Part shown: positions 1 to 9,571 of the stretch, piece by piece
How the letters are laid out: every line of letters starts with the position of its first letter
How positions within the stretch are numbered: the stretch's first letter is position 1
NCBI RefSeq assembly: GCF_001713375.1
Contig: NZ_CP016449.1
Coordinates: 1,488,001 to 1,552,000 of the forward strand
Direction of reading: 5' to 3'
DNA length: 64,000 bases
From: Hydrogenophaga sp. RAC07
Lineage (GTDB): Bacteria > Pseudomonadota > Gammaproteobacteria > Burkholderiales > Burkholderiaceae_C
The notes under the pieces: generated by a model
Told to the model about the DNA's origin: nothing
The model's database searches: none
The model's input: only the letters and a program-made list of their open reading frames with translations
Made by a program: the position numbers and the translations under genes

Positions 1-79
1 GGCGAAATTGGTAGACGCACCAGGTTTAGGTCCTGACGCCAGCAATGGTGTGGGGGTTCGAGTCCCCCCCCGCGCACCA
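1..79 (+). tRNA. tRNA-Leu(TAG), 5' end cut by window edge
   Basis: Class II tRNA with a long variable arm. The anticodon loop reads TTTAGGT, giving anticodon TAG. The T arm GGGGG-TTCGAGT-CCCCC is followed by an acceptor strand, discriminator A at 76 and an encoded CCA at 77-79. About eight 5' bases, most of the acceptor strand, lie before the window. It precedes tig by about 80 bases. Confidence 0.93.
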
Positions 80-161
80 CCACAGACACATGCATTCCCC
101 GGTTCGTCCAGGCAGGCTGGCTGAACCGCAATTTTTGGGCATCACCCTTTTGGAGAGAACC

Positions 162-1472
162 ATGACCGTGACCGTTGAAACCCTGGAAAAGCTCGAACGC
201 AAGATCACGCTGTCGCTGCCGGCCAATGTGATCCAGAACGAGGTGGCGAACCGCCTCAAGCGCCTGGCTCGTGATGTGAAGATGGACGGTTTCCGTCCCG
301 GCAAGGTGCCCATGAACGTGGTCGCTCAGCGCTACGGTTATTCGGTCCACTACGAAGTGATGAACGACAAGGTCGGTGAGGCTTTCGCCACCGCCGCCAA
401 CGAAGCACAACTGCGCGTGGCTGGCCAACCCAAGATCACCGAAAAAGAAGGCGCTCCAGAAGGTGAGCTGACCTTTGACGCCGTGTTCGAGGTCTACCCC
501 GAAGTCAAGATCGGTGACCTGAGCACCGCCGCCGTGGAGAAAGTGTCGGCCGACGTCGACGCTGCCGCCATCGACCGCACCCTGGACATCCTGCGCAAGC
601 AGCGCCGCACCTTCGCGCAACGCGCACAGGACCAGGCCGCTCAGGACGGCGACCGCGCCACCATCGACTTCGCCGGCAAGATCGACGGCGAGCCGTTCGA
701 GGGCGGCAAGGCCGAAGCGTTCCAGTTCATCGTGGGCGACGGCCAGATGCTCAAGGAATTCGAGGACGCCGTGCGTGGCATGAAGCAGGGCGAGAGCAAG
801 ACTTTCCCGCTGGCCTTCCCCGAGGATTACCACGGCAAGGACGTGGCCGGCAAGACCGCCGATTTCCTGGTCACGGTCAACAAGCTTGAAGCCGCCCACC
901 TGCCCGAAGTGGACGAAGCCCTGGCCAAGTCGCTCGGCATCGCCGACGGCACAGTTGACGGCCTGCGCGCCGATATCAAGAAAAATCTGGAGCGTGAAGT
1001 CAAGTTCCGCCTGCAGGCCCGCAACAAGCAGTCCGTGATGGACGCGCTGGTGGCCGTGTCCGAGCTGGACTTGCCGAAATCCGTGGTGCAGTCCGAACTC
1101 GACCGCCTGGTGGAAGGCGCCCGCGCCGACCTCAAGCAGCGCGGTGTGAAGGACGCCGAGAAGGCCCCGATCCCCGAAGAGCTGTTCCGCCCGCAAGCCG
1201 AGCGCCGAGTGCGCCTGGGTCTGGTGGTGGCCGAGCTGGTGCGTTCCAACGAACTGCACGCCAAGCCAGAGCAGATCAAGACCCACATCGAAGAACTGGC
1301 CGCCTCTTACGAAAAGCCCGCCGACGTGGTGCGCTGGTACCAGGGCGACAACCGCCGCATGGCCGAAGTCGAAGCCATCGTGATCGAGAACAACGTGACC
1401 GAGTTCGTGTTGTCCAAGGCCCAGATTTCCGAGAAGGCGGTCAGCTTCGACGAGCTGATGGCACAGAACTGA
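162..1472 (+). CDS. tig: trigger factor, ribosome-associated chaperone and PPIase
   Basis: 436 aa. Trigger factor sits at the ribosome exit tunnel and shields nascent chains; its central domain is an FKBP-like prolyl isomerase. The ribosome-docking signature GFRPGKVP is at residues 43-50. The FKBP-type core is near residues 160-245 (GDRATIDFAGKIDGEPFEGG), followed by a long helical C-terminal domain. The ATG at 162 is chosen because GGAGAG lies 5 bases upstream and the protein then has the normal family N-terminus; a longer in-frame start at 45 would read through the tRNA. It heads the order tig-clpP-clpX-lon, with a terminator after it. Confidence 0.97.
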   Translation: MTVTVETLEKLERKITLSLPANVIQNEVANRLKRLARDVKMDGFRPGKVPMNVVAQRYGYSVHYEVMNDKVGEAFATAANEAQLRVAGQPKITEKEGAPEGELTFDAVFEVYPEVKIGDLSTAAVEKVSADVDAAAIDRTLDILRKQRRTFAQRAQDQAAQDGDRATIDFAGKIDGEPFEGGKAEAFQFIVGDGQMLKEFEDAVRGMKQGESKTFPLAFPEDYHGKDVAGKTADFLVTVNKLEAAHLPEVDEALAKSLGIADGTVDGLRADIKKNLEREVKFRLQARNKQSVMDALVAVSELDLPKSVVQSELDRLVEGARADLKQRGVKDAEKAPIPEELFRPQAERRVRLGLVVAELVRSNELHAKPEQIKTHIEELAASYEKPADVVRWYQGDNRRMAEVEAIVIENNVTEFVLSKAQISEKAVSFDELMAQN

Positions 1473-1497
1473 TCGGCCCTCGGGGCAGAAACGCAGA

Positions 1498-1523
1498 GGG
1501 CGGAGTGATCCGCCCTTTTTTTT
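1498..1523 (+). terminator. intrinsic terminator after tig
   Basis: Perfect 7-bp stem GGGCGGA / TCCGCCC with loop GTGA, followed by eight T. It lies 26 bases after the tig stop and separates tig from clpP, which therefore probably has its own promoter in 1524-1655. Confidence 0.9.
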
Positions 1524-1655
1524 GCCGGTTTGAGCCCCACGTGCGATCCACTGTGGCTTTTGGGTGGCTCCCGGGCCATCGCCCTTGTGTGAATACGGCC
1601 ACAGTGGGTTGGTTACAGTAGTGAGACGGCAATGCATCAACACATGGAGAAACGC

Positions 1656-2273
1656 ATGAGCGCAATGGACATTCAAGGCCTGGGCATGGTGCCCATGGTG
1701 ATCGAAACTTCAGGTCGCGGCGAACGTGCTTACGACATCTACTCGCGCCTGCTCAAGGAGCGCGTGATCTTTTTGGTGGGTGAGGTCAACGACCATTCGG
1801 CCAACCTGGTGGTGGCGCAGCTGTTGTTCCTGGAAAGCGAAAACCCCGACAAGGACATTTCGTTCTACATCAACTCGCCCGGTGGTTCGGTGAGCGCCGG
1901 CATGGCAATCTTCGACACCATGAACTTCATCAAGCCCGATGTGTCCACGTTGTGCTGCGGTTTTGCGGCCAGCATGGGCGCTTTCCTGCTGGCGGCGGGC
2001 ACCAAGGGCAAGCGCTTCTCGCTGCCCAACTCCAAGATCATGATCCACCAGCCTTCGGGCGGCAGCCGTGGCCAGGCCACCGAGATCGAGATCCAGGCCC
2101 GCGAGATCCTGAAAACCCGCGAGCAACTCAACAAGATCCTGGCCGAACGCACCGGTCAGCCGCTGGACCGCATTGCGCGCGACACCGAGCGCGACTACTA
2201 CATGTCCGCCGCCGAATCGGCCGAATACGGCCTGATCGACAAAGTCATCGAAAAGCGCCCGAGCGCGACCTGA
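1656..2273 (+). CDS. clpP: ATP-dependent Clp protease proteolytic subunit
   Basis: 205 aa serine peptidase that forms the double-heptamer chamber fed by ClpX or ClpA. The nucleophile is S106 in GFAASMGAF, the His is H131 in MIHQPSGG, and the Asp lies in the DTERD motif at about 176-180. The start at 1656 (MSAMDIQ) is preferred over 1632 because GGAGA lies about 5 bases upstream and the length then matches the family. clpX follows after 116 bases, the usual arrangement for a protease and its unfoldase. Confidence 0.97.
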   Translation: MSAMDIQGLGMVPMVIETSGRGERAYDIYSRLLKERVIFLVGEVNDHSANLVVAQLLFLESENPDKDISFYINSPGGSVSAGMAIFDTMNFIKPDVSTLCCGFAASMGAFLLAAGTKGKRFSLPNSKIMIHQPSGGSRGQATEIEIQAREILKTREQLNKILAERTGQPLDRIARDTERDYYMSAAESAEYGLIDKVIEKRPSAT

Positions 2274-2389
2274 GGCCAAACGCGGCAGCGAAAAGCGGGA
2301 GACAGTGCCCATAAAGGTGCTTTTCCCGGGTTTGGCGCCCGGAAGGCTTGATCTATCATTGTTCTTACTGATTCACCAGACGCCCCTCT

Positions 2390-3655
2390 ATGGCCGACAA
2401 AAAAGCGACCTCCAGCGAAAAAGCGCTCTACTGCTCCTTCTGCGGTAAGAGCCAGCACGAGGTCAAAAAGCTCATCGCCGGCCCCTCGGTGTTCATCTGC
2501 GACGAGTGCATCGACCTGTGCAACGACATCATCCGTGACGAGTTGCCGGGTCTTGAGTCGGTCAAGGCCGCGGGCGACGACGTGCCCACGCCTGCCGACC
2601 TCAAGTCCAACCTCGACAACTACGTGATCGGCCAACAAGGAGCCAAGCGCGCTCTGGCCGTGGCGGTCTACAACCACTACAAACGCTTGCGCCACAAGCA
2701 AACCGCCCGCAAGGACGATGTGGAACTCGCGAAGAGCAACATCCTGCTGATCGGGCCCACGGGTTCGGGCAAGACGCTGCTGGCCCAGACCATGGCGCGC
2801 ATGCTCAACGTACCGTTCGTCATGGCCGACGCCACCACGCTGACCGAAGCTGGCTACGTGGGCGAAGACGTCGAGAACATCGTTGCCAAGTTGCTGCAGA
2901 GCTGCAACTACGACGTCGAGCGTGCTCAACAGGGCATCGTCTACATCGACGAAATCGACAAGATCACCCGCAAGTCCGACAACCCCTCGATCACCCGCGA
3001 CGTGTCGGGCGAGGGCGTGCAGCAGGCGCTGCTCAAGCTCATCGAGGGCACCATGGCCTCGGTGCCCCCCCAAGGTGGTCGCAAGCACCCCAACCAGGAC
3101 TTCCTGCAGGTCGACACGACCAACATCCTGTTCATCTGCGGCGGCGCGTTTGCGGGCCTGGAAAAGATCATCGAGAACCGCACCGAAGCCTCGGGTATCG
3201 GTTTCGGGGCCCTGGTCAAAAGCAAGCAGCAGCGCAGCCTGACTGAAGCGTTCAAGGAAATCGAGCCCGAAGACCTGATCAAGTTCGGCCTGATTCCCGA
3301 GCTGGTGGGCCGCGTGCCTGTGATCGCGGCGCTGTCGGAACTCAGCGAGGATGCACTGGTCGAAATCTTGACTGAACCCAAGAATGCGGTCGTCAAACAG
3401 TTTTCGCGTTTGCTGGCCATGGAAGGTGCTGAACTGGAGGTGCGTCCAGCCGCACTCAAGGCCATCGCCCGCAAGGCCCTGGCCCGCAAGACCGGTGCGC
3501 GCGGCCTGCGCTCGATTCTGGAAAATGCGTTGATCGACACCATGTTCGACCTTCCGAGCATGAACAACGTCGAAAAGGTGGTGGTGGACGAGTCCACCAT
3601 CGATGAAAACAAGCCTCCTCTGCTGGTTTACCGCGAGGCGGCCAAGCAGGCCTGA
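2390..3655 (+). CDS. clpX: ATP-dependent Clp protease ATP-binding subunit ClpX
   Basis: 421 aa AAA+ unfoldase that recognises tagged substrates and threads them into ClpP. The N-terminal zinc-binding domain has Cys pairs C15/C18 and C37/C40. Walker A GPTGSGKT is at 122-129. The Walker B region [10 protein letters not shown] is near 180-189, and a GYVGEDVE pore-loop segment is visible. Length and motif order are typical. It lies between clpP and lon on the same strand, so the three main cytosolic protease components are adjacent. Confidence 0.97.
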   Translation: MADKKATSSEKALYCSFCGKSQHEVKKLIAGPSVFICDECIDLCNDIIRDELPGLESVKAAGDDVPTPADLKSNLDNYVIGQQGAKRALAVAVYNHYKRLRHKQTARKDDVELAKSNILLIGPTGSGKTLLAQTMARMLNVPFVMADATTLTEAGYVGEDVENIVAKLLQSCNYDVERAQQGIVYIDEIDKITRKSDNPSITRDVSGEGVQQALLKLIEGTMASVPPQGGRKHPNQDFLQVDTTNILFICGGAFAGLEKIIENRTEASGIGFGALVKSKQQRSLTEAFKEIEPEDLIKFGLIPELVGRVPVIAALSELSEDALVEILTEPKNAVVKQFSRLLAMEGAELEVRPAALKAIARKALARKTGARGLRSILENALIDTMFDLPSMNNVEKVVVDESTIDENKPPLLVYREAAKQA

Positions 3656-3755
3656 ACAGGCCTGCGACGACGGGCGCCGCCTGCAGTGCCCCAGCGATGC
3701 GTCCGGTTGATATCGCCCGCACCAACCCCAGTTACCCGTTTTAGTCGAGGTTGAA

Positions 3756-6188
3756 ATGTCCGGACAAACTCCTCTCCCCAGCTCCCCGGTGGAACTTCCG
3801 CTGCTGCCCCTGCGCGACGTGGTGGTGTTCCCGCACATGGTGATCCCGCTGTTCGTGGGCCGACCCAAGAGCATCAAGGCCCTCGAGTCCGCGATGGAAT
3901 CCGAGCGCCGCATCATGCTGGTCGCGCAAAAGGCCGCCGCCAAGGACGAGCCCTCCACCGACGACATGTTCGAAATGGGTTGCGTGGCCACCATCCTGCA
4001 GATGCTCAAGCTGCCCGACGGCACCGTGAAGGTGCTGGTTGAGGGTGTGCAGCGCGCCAAGGTGCTGGCCATTCGCGACAGTGAGAGCCATTTCATCGCC
4101 AGCGTGAGCCCGGTCGACCCGGCGGTTGAGCGTGCGGACACACAGTCCAATGAGCTCGAAGCGCTGCGCCGCGCGGTCATGCAGCAGTTCGACCAATACG
4201 TCAAACTCAACAAGAAGATTCCGTCCGAGATCCTCACGTCGATCTCCAGCATCGATGATCCGGGTCGTCTGGCCGACACCATCGCCGCGCACCTGCCGCT
4301 CAAGCTCGAATCCAAACAGGTCGTGCTCGACCTCGACCCTGTCAACAAGCGGCTGGAGAACCTGTTCGAGCAGCTCGAGCGCGAAGTCGACATCCTCAAC
4401 GTCGACAAGAAGATCCGTGGCCGCGTGAAGCGGCAAATGGAAAAGAACCAGCGCGACTTCTACCTGAACGAACAGGTCAAGGCCATCCAGAAAGAACTGG
4501 GTGAAGGCGAAGAGGGCGCAGACATCGAAGAGATCGAGAAGAAGATCAAGGCCGCCAAGATGCCCGCCGAAGCGCGCAAGAAGGCCGATGCGGAGTTCAA
4601 GAAGCTCAAGCTGATGTCGCCCATGTCGGCCGAAGCCACCGTGGTGCGCAACTACATCGACGCTCTCGTGGCGCTGCCCTGGAGCAAGAAGACCAAGATC
4701 AAGCACGACCTCGCGCACGCCGAGGCGGTGCTCAACGAAGACCACTACGGGCTGGAGAAGGTCAAGGACCGCATCCTTGAGTATCTTGCTGTGCAACAGC
4801 GCGTGGACAAGGTGAAGGCCCCCATCCTGTGCCTGGTGGGCCCACCCGGTGTGGGCAAGACTTCGCTCGGGCAGTCGGTGGCCAAGGCCACCGGGCGCAA
4901 GTACGTCCGCATGGCCCTGGGCGGCATGCGCGACGAGGCCGAGATCCGTGGTCACCGCCGCACCTACATCGGCGCCATGCCCGGCAAGGTGCTGCAAAGC
5001 CTCTCCAAGGTCGGCACGCGCAACCCGCTGTTCCTGCTCGACGAGATCGACAAGCTCGGCACCGACTTCCGTGGCGATCCGTCGAGTGCCTTGCTCGAAG
5101 TGCTGGACCCGGAACAGAACCACACCTTCGGTGACCACTACGTCGAGGTCGATTTCGATCTGTCCGATGTGATGTTTGTCGCGACCTCGAACTCGATGAA
5201 CATTCCGCCGGCCCTGCTGGACCGCATGGAAGTGATCCGCCTCTCGGGTTACACCGAAGAGGAAAAGACCAACATTGCAATGCGCTATCTGCTTCCCAAG
5301 CAGCTCAAGAACAACGGCCTGAAAGAGGGCGAGCTGGAGGTGAAGGAAGAGGCGGTGCGTGACATCGTGCGTTACTACACCCGCGAAGCCGGCGTGCGTT
5401 CACTCGAGCGTGAACTCTCCAAGATCTGCCGCAAGGTGGTCAAGGGTTTGCTGCTCAAGAAGTACACACCGACCGTGGTGGTGGACGCCGAAAATCTGAA
5501 CGATTTCCTGGGCGTGCGCAAGTACAGCTACGGGCGTGCCGAGGCACAGAACCAGGTGGGCCAGGTGGTCGGTCTGGCCTGGACCGAGGTGGGTGGCGAT
5601 CTGCTGACCATCGAAGTCGCGATCATGCCGGGCAAGGGCATCATCACCCGCACGGGTTCGCTGGGCGACGTGATGAAGGAGTCGGTCGAGGCCGCACGCA
5701 CCGTGGTGCGCAGCCGCGCCCGCATGCTGGGCATCAAGGACGAACAGTTCGACAAGCGCGACATCCACATCCACGTGCCGGATGGCGCCACGCCCAAGGA
5801 CGGCCCGAGCGCGGGCGCGGCCATGACCACAGCCCTGGTGTCGTCCATCACCGGCATCCCGGTGCGGGCCGATGTGGCGATGACCGGTGAAATCACCCTG
5901 CGTGGCGAAGTCACGGCGATCGGCGGCCTGAAAGAGAAGTTGCTGGCAGCTTTGCGCGGCGGCATCAAGACGGTGATCATCCCCGAAGAGAACGTCAAGG
6001 ACCTCGCCGACATTCCCGACAACGTGAAGCAGGGTCTGGAGATCGTGCCGGTGAAATGGATCGACAAAGTGCTGGCGATTGCTCTCGAACGCCAGCCCGT
6101 TCCGTTGACCGACGAAGAGGTGGCGGCGCAGATTGCTGCGGCCTCCACACGTGCGTCCACGCCCGGGCAGGACGCGGTGAAACACTGA
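3756..6188 (+). CDS. lon: endopeptidase La (Lon protease)
   Basis: 810 aa single-chain AAA+ protease degrading damaged and short-lived regulatory proteins. It has an N-terminal LON substrate domain (about 15-205), an AAA+ module with Walker A GPPGVGKT near 362-369 and LLDEIDK Walker B, and a C-terminal peptidase domain with the Ser-Lys dyad S685 (DGPSAGAA) and K726 (GGLKEKLL), close to E. coli S679/K722. The ATG at 3756 follows GTCGAGG. It ends the protease block; a promoter and tRNA cluster begin about 20 bases after the stop. Confidence 0.98.
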   Translation: MSGQTPLPSSPVELPLLPLRDVVVFPHMVIPLFVGRPKSIKALESAMESERRIMLVAQKAAAKDEPSTDDMFEMGCVATILQMLKLPDGTVKVLVEGVQRAKVLAIRDSESHFIASVSPVDPAVERADTQSNELEALRRAVMQQFDQYVKLNKKIPSEILTSISSIDDPGRLADTIAAHLPLKLESKQVVLDLDPVNKRLENLFEQLEREVDILNVDKKIRGRVKRQMEKNQRDFYLNEQVKAIQKELGEGEEGADIEEIEKKIKAAKMPAEARKKADAEFKKLKLMSPMSAEATVVRNYIDALVALPWSKKTKIKHDLAHAEAVLNEDHYGLEKVKDRILEYLAVQQRVDKVKAPILCLVGPPGVGKTSLGQSVAKATGRKYVRMALGGMRDEAEIRGHRRTYIGAMPGKVLQSLSKVGTRNPLFLLDEIDKLGTDFRGDPSSALLEVLDPEQNHTFGDHYVEVDFDLSDVMFVATSNSMNIPPALLDRMEVIRLSGYTEEEKTNIAMRYLLPKQLKNNGLKEGELEVKEEAVRDIVRYYTREAGVRSLERELSKICRKVVKGLLLKKYTPTVVVDAENLNDFLGVRKYSYGRAEAQNQVGQVVGLAWTEVGGDLLTIEVAIMPGKGIITRTGSLGDVMKESVEAARTVVRSRARMLGIKDEQFDKRDIHIHVPDGATPKDGPSAGAAMTTALVSSITGIPVRADVAMTGEITLRGEVTAIGGLKEKLLAALRGGIKTVIIPEENVKDLADIPDNVKQGLEIVPVKWIDKVLAIALERQPVPLTDEEVAAQIAAASTRASTPGQDAVKH

Positions 6189-6207
6189 TCAAAAAATTTG
6201 AGGGGGC

Positions 6208-6237
6208 TTGAAAGAGGCCCATTTTTTAGGTTAGAAT
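6208..6237 (+). promoter_or_regulatory. sigma-70-type promoter for the tRNA cluster
   Basis: TTGAAA (6208-6213) and TAGAAT (6232-6237) are separated by 18 bases, near the sigma-70 consensus. It lies in the gap between the lon stop and tRNA-Gly, with about 50 bases to the tRNA. No other promoter-like pair is as good in this gap. Confidence 0.6.
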
Positions 6238-6286
6238 TTCAGCTTCCGGCAGACAAGCGGAACAGCACTGAAAAGTGTTGAGAAAT

Positions 6287-6362
<76 letters not shown>

Positions 6363-6367
6363 GATTC

Positions 6368-6395
6368 AAAAAGGGAAGCTCTGCTTCCCTTTTTT
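6368..6395 (+). terminator. terminator-like hairpin after tRNA-Gly
   Basis: AAGGGAAGC / GCTTCCCTT stem (6371-6379 and 6383-6391) with a 3-base TCT loop and a T run. It lies between tRNA-Gly and tRNA-Cys, so either tRNA-Cys has its own promoter or the terminator is leaky. Confidence 0.7.
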
Positions 6396-6435
6396 GTAGC
6401 CTTTTCAGATTGATGCTTCCGGCATCGACCCTGAT

Positions 6436-6509
6436 GGCGCGATAGCAAAGCGGTTATGCCCCGGATTGCAAATCCGGTTAGTCCGGTTCGACTCCGGATC
6501 GCGCCTCCA
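6436..6509 (+). tRNA. tRNA-Cys(GCA)
   Basis: 74 bases. Acceptor GGCGCGA pairs with the TCGCGCC strand, the anticodon loop contains GCA flanked by CCGGATT and AATCCGG, the T loop is TTCGACT, and CCA is encoded at 6507-6509. Confidence 0.96.
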
Positions 6510-6518
6510 GATCATCAG

Positions 6519-6553
6519 CAACCCCGCCAACACGTTTGTTGCCGGGGTTGTTT
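6519..6553 (+). terminator. intrinsic terminator after tRNA-Cys
   Basis: CAACCCCG (6519-6526) pairs with CGGGGTTG (6543-6550), with further CAAC/GTTG pairing inside, followed by TTT. It lies directly after the tRNA-Cys CCA. Confidence 0.65.
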
Positions 6554-6622
6554 CATTTCAGCCGAGCGCAGCCTGCGAGGGCCGATCTGTGAAGTGTCGA
6601 CACCTGCGACAATCCACCCTCG

Positions 6623-6715
6623 GCCTCGATGGTGAAATTGGTAGACACAGCGGACTTAAAATCCGCCGCCATCCCGAAAGGGAGCGTACCGGTTCGACCC
6701 CGGTTCGAGGCACCA
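6623..6715 (+). tRNA. tRNA-Leu(TAA)
   Basis: 93-base class II tRNA. Acceptor GCCTCGA / TCGAGGC, anticodon loop CTTAAAA giving TAA, long variable arm (CGCCATCCCGAAAGGGAGCG region), T loop TTCGACC, discriminator A and encoded CCA at 6713-6715. Confidence 0.97.
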
Positions 6716-6755
6716 GGCTAGGTTTTTTCCGGTTTCGCCGGTACAGTGAGTTTTC

Positions 6756-7379
6756 ATGACCCGATACAACGCGCCCTTCGAGATCCACGTGCACGGCGAT
6801 GTGCCTTTGCGCGACGACGTGGTCTTTGCCCAGATCCAGGACGCACTGAAGCCGCTGTGGGTCTACGCCGGCGCCAAGTCGTTGGCTGCCGCGGCCGAGA
6901 GCAGCTACGAAGACGAACCGGGCATCCGTTTCGATGCCGAATCCCATGTGCTGCAGATCTGCTGGACCGTGCCCGGCGACGAAGATTTCCGCCAGGTGAT
7001 CGAAGAGGCCTGCATGGGTCTCAACGACATTGCATCCACTGGCGCACCGTTGGAGGTCTCGTTCTACGACGCCGAGTTCGACGAGGAAGACGAGTCTTCC
7101 GAAGAAGAGGCACGTGACGATTTCCTGATGTGTTTTGTGGGTCCCACGCCCGCGGCCATCATGCAGGTGCAACGCGATTTGCTGGTGCAGGACGTGCTGC
7201 ACATCATGGAGCGTCACTTCGATGCATCCGAGTTGGGCGACGTGGTCGGGTCGATCGACAAGCTCTTCACCCAGCGCTTCGACGCGCTGGTGAATTCCAT
7301 GCAACTGGGCAAACCTCCGCGCGGTTACGGCGGCCAGTCGGGCCACGGCGGTCCGCGCAAGCCGCGCCATCTGCACTGA
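6756..7379 (+). CDS. conserved hypothetical protein, acidic
   Basis: 207 aa; I do not recognise a family with certainty. It is soluble, with no signal peptide or membrane segment. The middle carries a strongly acidic stretch around EFDEEDESSEEE (about 108-119), and the C-terminus is Gly/basic (YGGQSGHGGPRKPRHLH). Codon use is like its neighbours. It stands alone between the tRNA cluster and a transporter gene, 40 bases after tRNA-Leu. No weak start problem: the ATG at 6756 is the first in frame. A cytosolic binding protein is possible but this is only a guess from composition. Confidence 0.75.
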   Translation: MTRYNAPFEIHVHGDVPLRDDVVFAQIQDALKPLWVYAGAKSLAAAAESSYEDEPGIRFDAESHVLQICWTVPGDEDFRQVIEEACMGLNDIASTGAPLEVSFYDAEFDEEDESSEEEARDDFLMCFVGPTPAAIMQVQRDLLVQDVLHIMERHFDASELGDVVGSIDKLFTQRFDALVNSMQLGKPPRGYGGQSGHGGPRKPRHLH

Positions 7380-7468
7380 TCTCTGGCCGGGGTTTCTCCG
7401 GCCCTGACATGACCAGGCACTAGACTGCGCACCACGGCGGAATTCCGAATCCGCCGCCCGGAGCGCCC

Positions 7469-8782
7469 ATGTCTTTCTTTTCCAACGATGCCCTGAACCC
7501 CGGCGTGCGCAAGCGCGAGGTGTTTGGCTGGGCGATGTTCGACTTTGCGAACTCGGGCTACACCACTGTGGTGTTGACCGCGGTGTTTGCCGCTTACTTT
7601 GTGGGTGCCGTGGCCGATGGTGCCGAATGGGCCGCATTTGCGTGGACCGCGGCCCTGAGCTTGTCGCACCTGATCGTGATGCTGACCATTCCGGCCATGG
7701 GCGCCTGGGCCGATCAACACGGCGCGAAGAAGCGGCTTCTGATGATCACCACCGCCGGCTGTGTGCTGGCCACGGCAACGTTGGCCTTGGTGGGGCCAGG
7801 CGCGGTGGTGCTGGCCATGGTGCTCATTGTGGTGTCCAACGTGTTCTTTGCCTGGGGCGAGTCGCTGGTAGCGGCCTTCCTGCCTGAGCTGGCCAAGCCC
7901 GCGGCCATGGGGCGTGTGAGTGGTTGGGGCTGGAGCCTGGGGTACTGCGGCGGCATGCTGGCGCTCGGCCTGAGCCTGGCCTATGTGTTGTGGGCGCAAG
8001 CGCAGGGGCAGAAGGCGGCTCAGTTCGTTCCGGTGACCATGTTGATCACGGCGGCGGTGTTCGCGTTGGCTTCGATCTTCACGCTGGTCTTGTTGCGTGA
8101 GCGCGCGCAACCCCTCAAGGGCGTGTCGGGTTCCGCCTGGCGCCAGTCGTTCAGGCAACTGCGCAGCACGTTCCAGCAGGCGCGACGCTACCAGGACTTC
8201 ATGTGGTTGCTTGCCTGCGCCACGGCCTACCAGGGGGGTGTGGCGGTGGCGATCACGTTGGCAGCGATCTACGCCGAGCAGGTGATCGGCTTTGTGCAGC
8301 AGGAAACCATGGTGCTGATCTTCGTGCTCAACATCGCCGCCATGGTGGGTGCGTTCGCGTTCGGCTACTGGCAGGATCGACTGGGCCACAAGCTGGCGTT
8401 GGGCATCACCCTGGTGGGATGGGTCGTCACCTGCGTCATCGCGGCCATCACCACCACCAAGGGCGGCTTCTGGTACGCCGCGGCCATCGCCGGCGTGTGC
8501 ATGGGGTCCAGCCAGTCGTCTGGCCGGGCCATGGCCGGCATGCTGGCACCACCGGCCCAACTGGCCGAGTTCTTTGGCCTGTGGACGTTCGCCACGCGCG
8601 TGGCCAGCATCATCGGGCCGCTGAGCTATGGCGCCATCACGTGGATGACCGGGGGCAACCAGCGACTGGCCATCGGGTCCACCGCCGTGTTGTTCGTGAT
8701 CGGGCTGGTGCTGCTGATCCCGGTCAACATGAAGCGCGGCCGCGCTGCCGCGCTTGAACCGGCGAACGTTTCAGGTCGCTAG
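7469..8782 (+). CDS. MFS transporter, UMF1/Atg22-like
   Basis: 437 aa inner-membrane protein with about 12 hydrophobic segments. The N-terminal WAMFDFANSGYTTVVLTAVF is characteristic of the UMF1 (Atg22-like) branch of the major facilitator superfamily. A short basic cytoplasmic loop (DQHGAKKRLL) follows TM2, as in other MFS proteins. Yeast Atg22 exports amino acids from the vacuole; the bacterial substrates are unknown, so no substrate is assigned. Its 3' end overlaps the convergent murI gene by 12 bases. Confidence 0.85.
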   Translation: MSFFSNDALNPGVRKREVFGWAMFDFANSGYTTVVLTAVFAAYFVGAVADGAEWAAFAWTAALSLSHLIVMLTIPAMGAWADQHGAKKRLLMITTAGCVLATATLALVGPGAVVLAMVLIVVSNVFFAWGESLVAAFLPELAKPAAMGRVSGWGWSLGYCGGMLALGLSLAYVLWAQAQGQKAAQFVPVTMLITAAVFALASIFTLVLLRERAQPLKGVSGSAWRQSFRQLRSTFQQARRYQDFMWLLACATAYQGGVAVAITLAAIYAEQVIGFVQQETMVLIFVLNIAAMVGAFAFGYWQDRLGHKLALGITLVGWVVTCVIAAITTTKGGFWYAAAIAGVCMGSSQSSGRAMAGMLAPPAQLAEFFGLWTFATRVASIIGPLSYGAITWMTGGNQRLAIGSTAVLFVIGLVLLIPVNMKRGRAAALEPANVSGR

Positions 8783-9571
8783 TTTCTCTGCGCGGATTTG
8801 CAGGCCGAGCCATCGCTGGGCGGCCACAGCCAGTGCGGCGGGATCGCCGGTGGACAACAGCACGGGCGGTGTTGTGTTCGCGTCCATGGTTGCCGTCACG
8901 CCCAGCACGTCGCGTGTGCGGCGCGCCACCGCTTCGCCGGTGTCGACCAGTGCCACGCCGGCGCCCAGCAATTGCGTCAGCATGTAGGCGGCAAACGGGT
9001 AGTGGGTACAGCCCAGCACCACGGTGTCCATGTCGCCGGGTGCTTCGTCGCGAAGCGCGTGAACGTAGCGCTCGCACAAAGCCTGCTGCGCCTGCAGGTC
9101 GCCACGCTCGATCGCGTCGGCCAGACCGTCGCAGGGCTGGCAGGCGAAATGAACGGGACTTGAGGCGGTGTTTTCCAGTTGCGCGCGCAGGCGCGCGAAA
9201 CGTTTGCTGTTGAGCGTGCCGCGCGTGGCCAGCACCCCGATGTGTCGCGTCCGGCTCGTCGCAGCGGCGGGCTTGAGCGCGGGCTCAACGCCCACGATGG
9301 GCAGGTCAGGGTGTGCATCGCGCAAGCTGTCGATGGCGAGTGCTGTGGCGGTGTTGCACGCCACCACCAGGGCGTCAATGTGGTGGGTCTGGCGCAGCCA
9401 GGCGGTGATGCGTTCTGATCGCTCGGTGATCTCGGCAACCGTGCGTTCGCCATAGGGCGCGTATGCGCTGTCGGCCACGTAGATGAAACGCACCCCGGGC
9501 AATTCGGCCAGCAGGGCGCGCAGCACACTCAGGCCACCGACCCCGCTGTCGAACACCCCGACGGTTTTCAA
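8771..9571 (-). CDS. murI: glutamate racemase
   Basis: 266 aa cytosolic enzyme making D-glutamate for peptidoglycan. The N-terminal FDSGVGGLSVLRAL and the two catalytic Cys motifs, VVACNTATALAI and LGCTHYPF, are all present. The start codon is TTG: it overlaps the stop of the upstream class I fumarase in the arrangement TTGA, so translation is probably coupled. No ATG nearby gives the conserved N-terminus. It is convergent with the UMF1 transporter. Confidence 0.94.
   Translation of the reverse strand: MKTVGVFDSGVGGLSVLRALLAELPGVRFIYVADSAYAPYGERTVAEITERSERITAWLRQTHHIDALVVACNTATALAIDSLRDAHPDLPIVGVEPALKPAAATSRTRHIGVLATRGTLNSKRFARLRAQLENTASSPVHFACQPCDGLADAIERGDLQAQQALCERYVHALRDEAPGDMDTVVLGCTHYPFAAYMLTQLLGAGVALVDTGEAVARRTRDVLGVTATMDANTTPPVLLSTGDPAALAVAAQRWLGLQIRAEKLAT

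Noticed and set aside
2198..4408. Long minus-strand frame opposite clpX and lon
   Set aside because: Lies over conserved genes, is rich in Gly, Arg and Ser repeats, and shows no recognisable domain; long antisense frames are common in GC-rich DNA.
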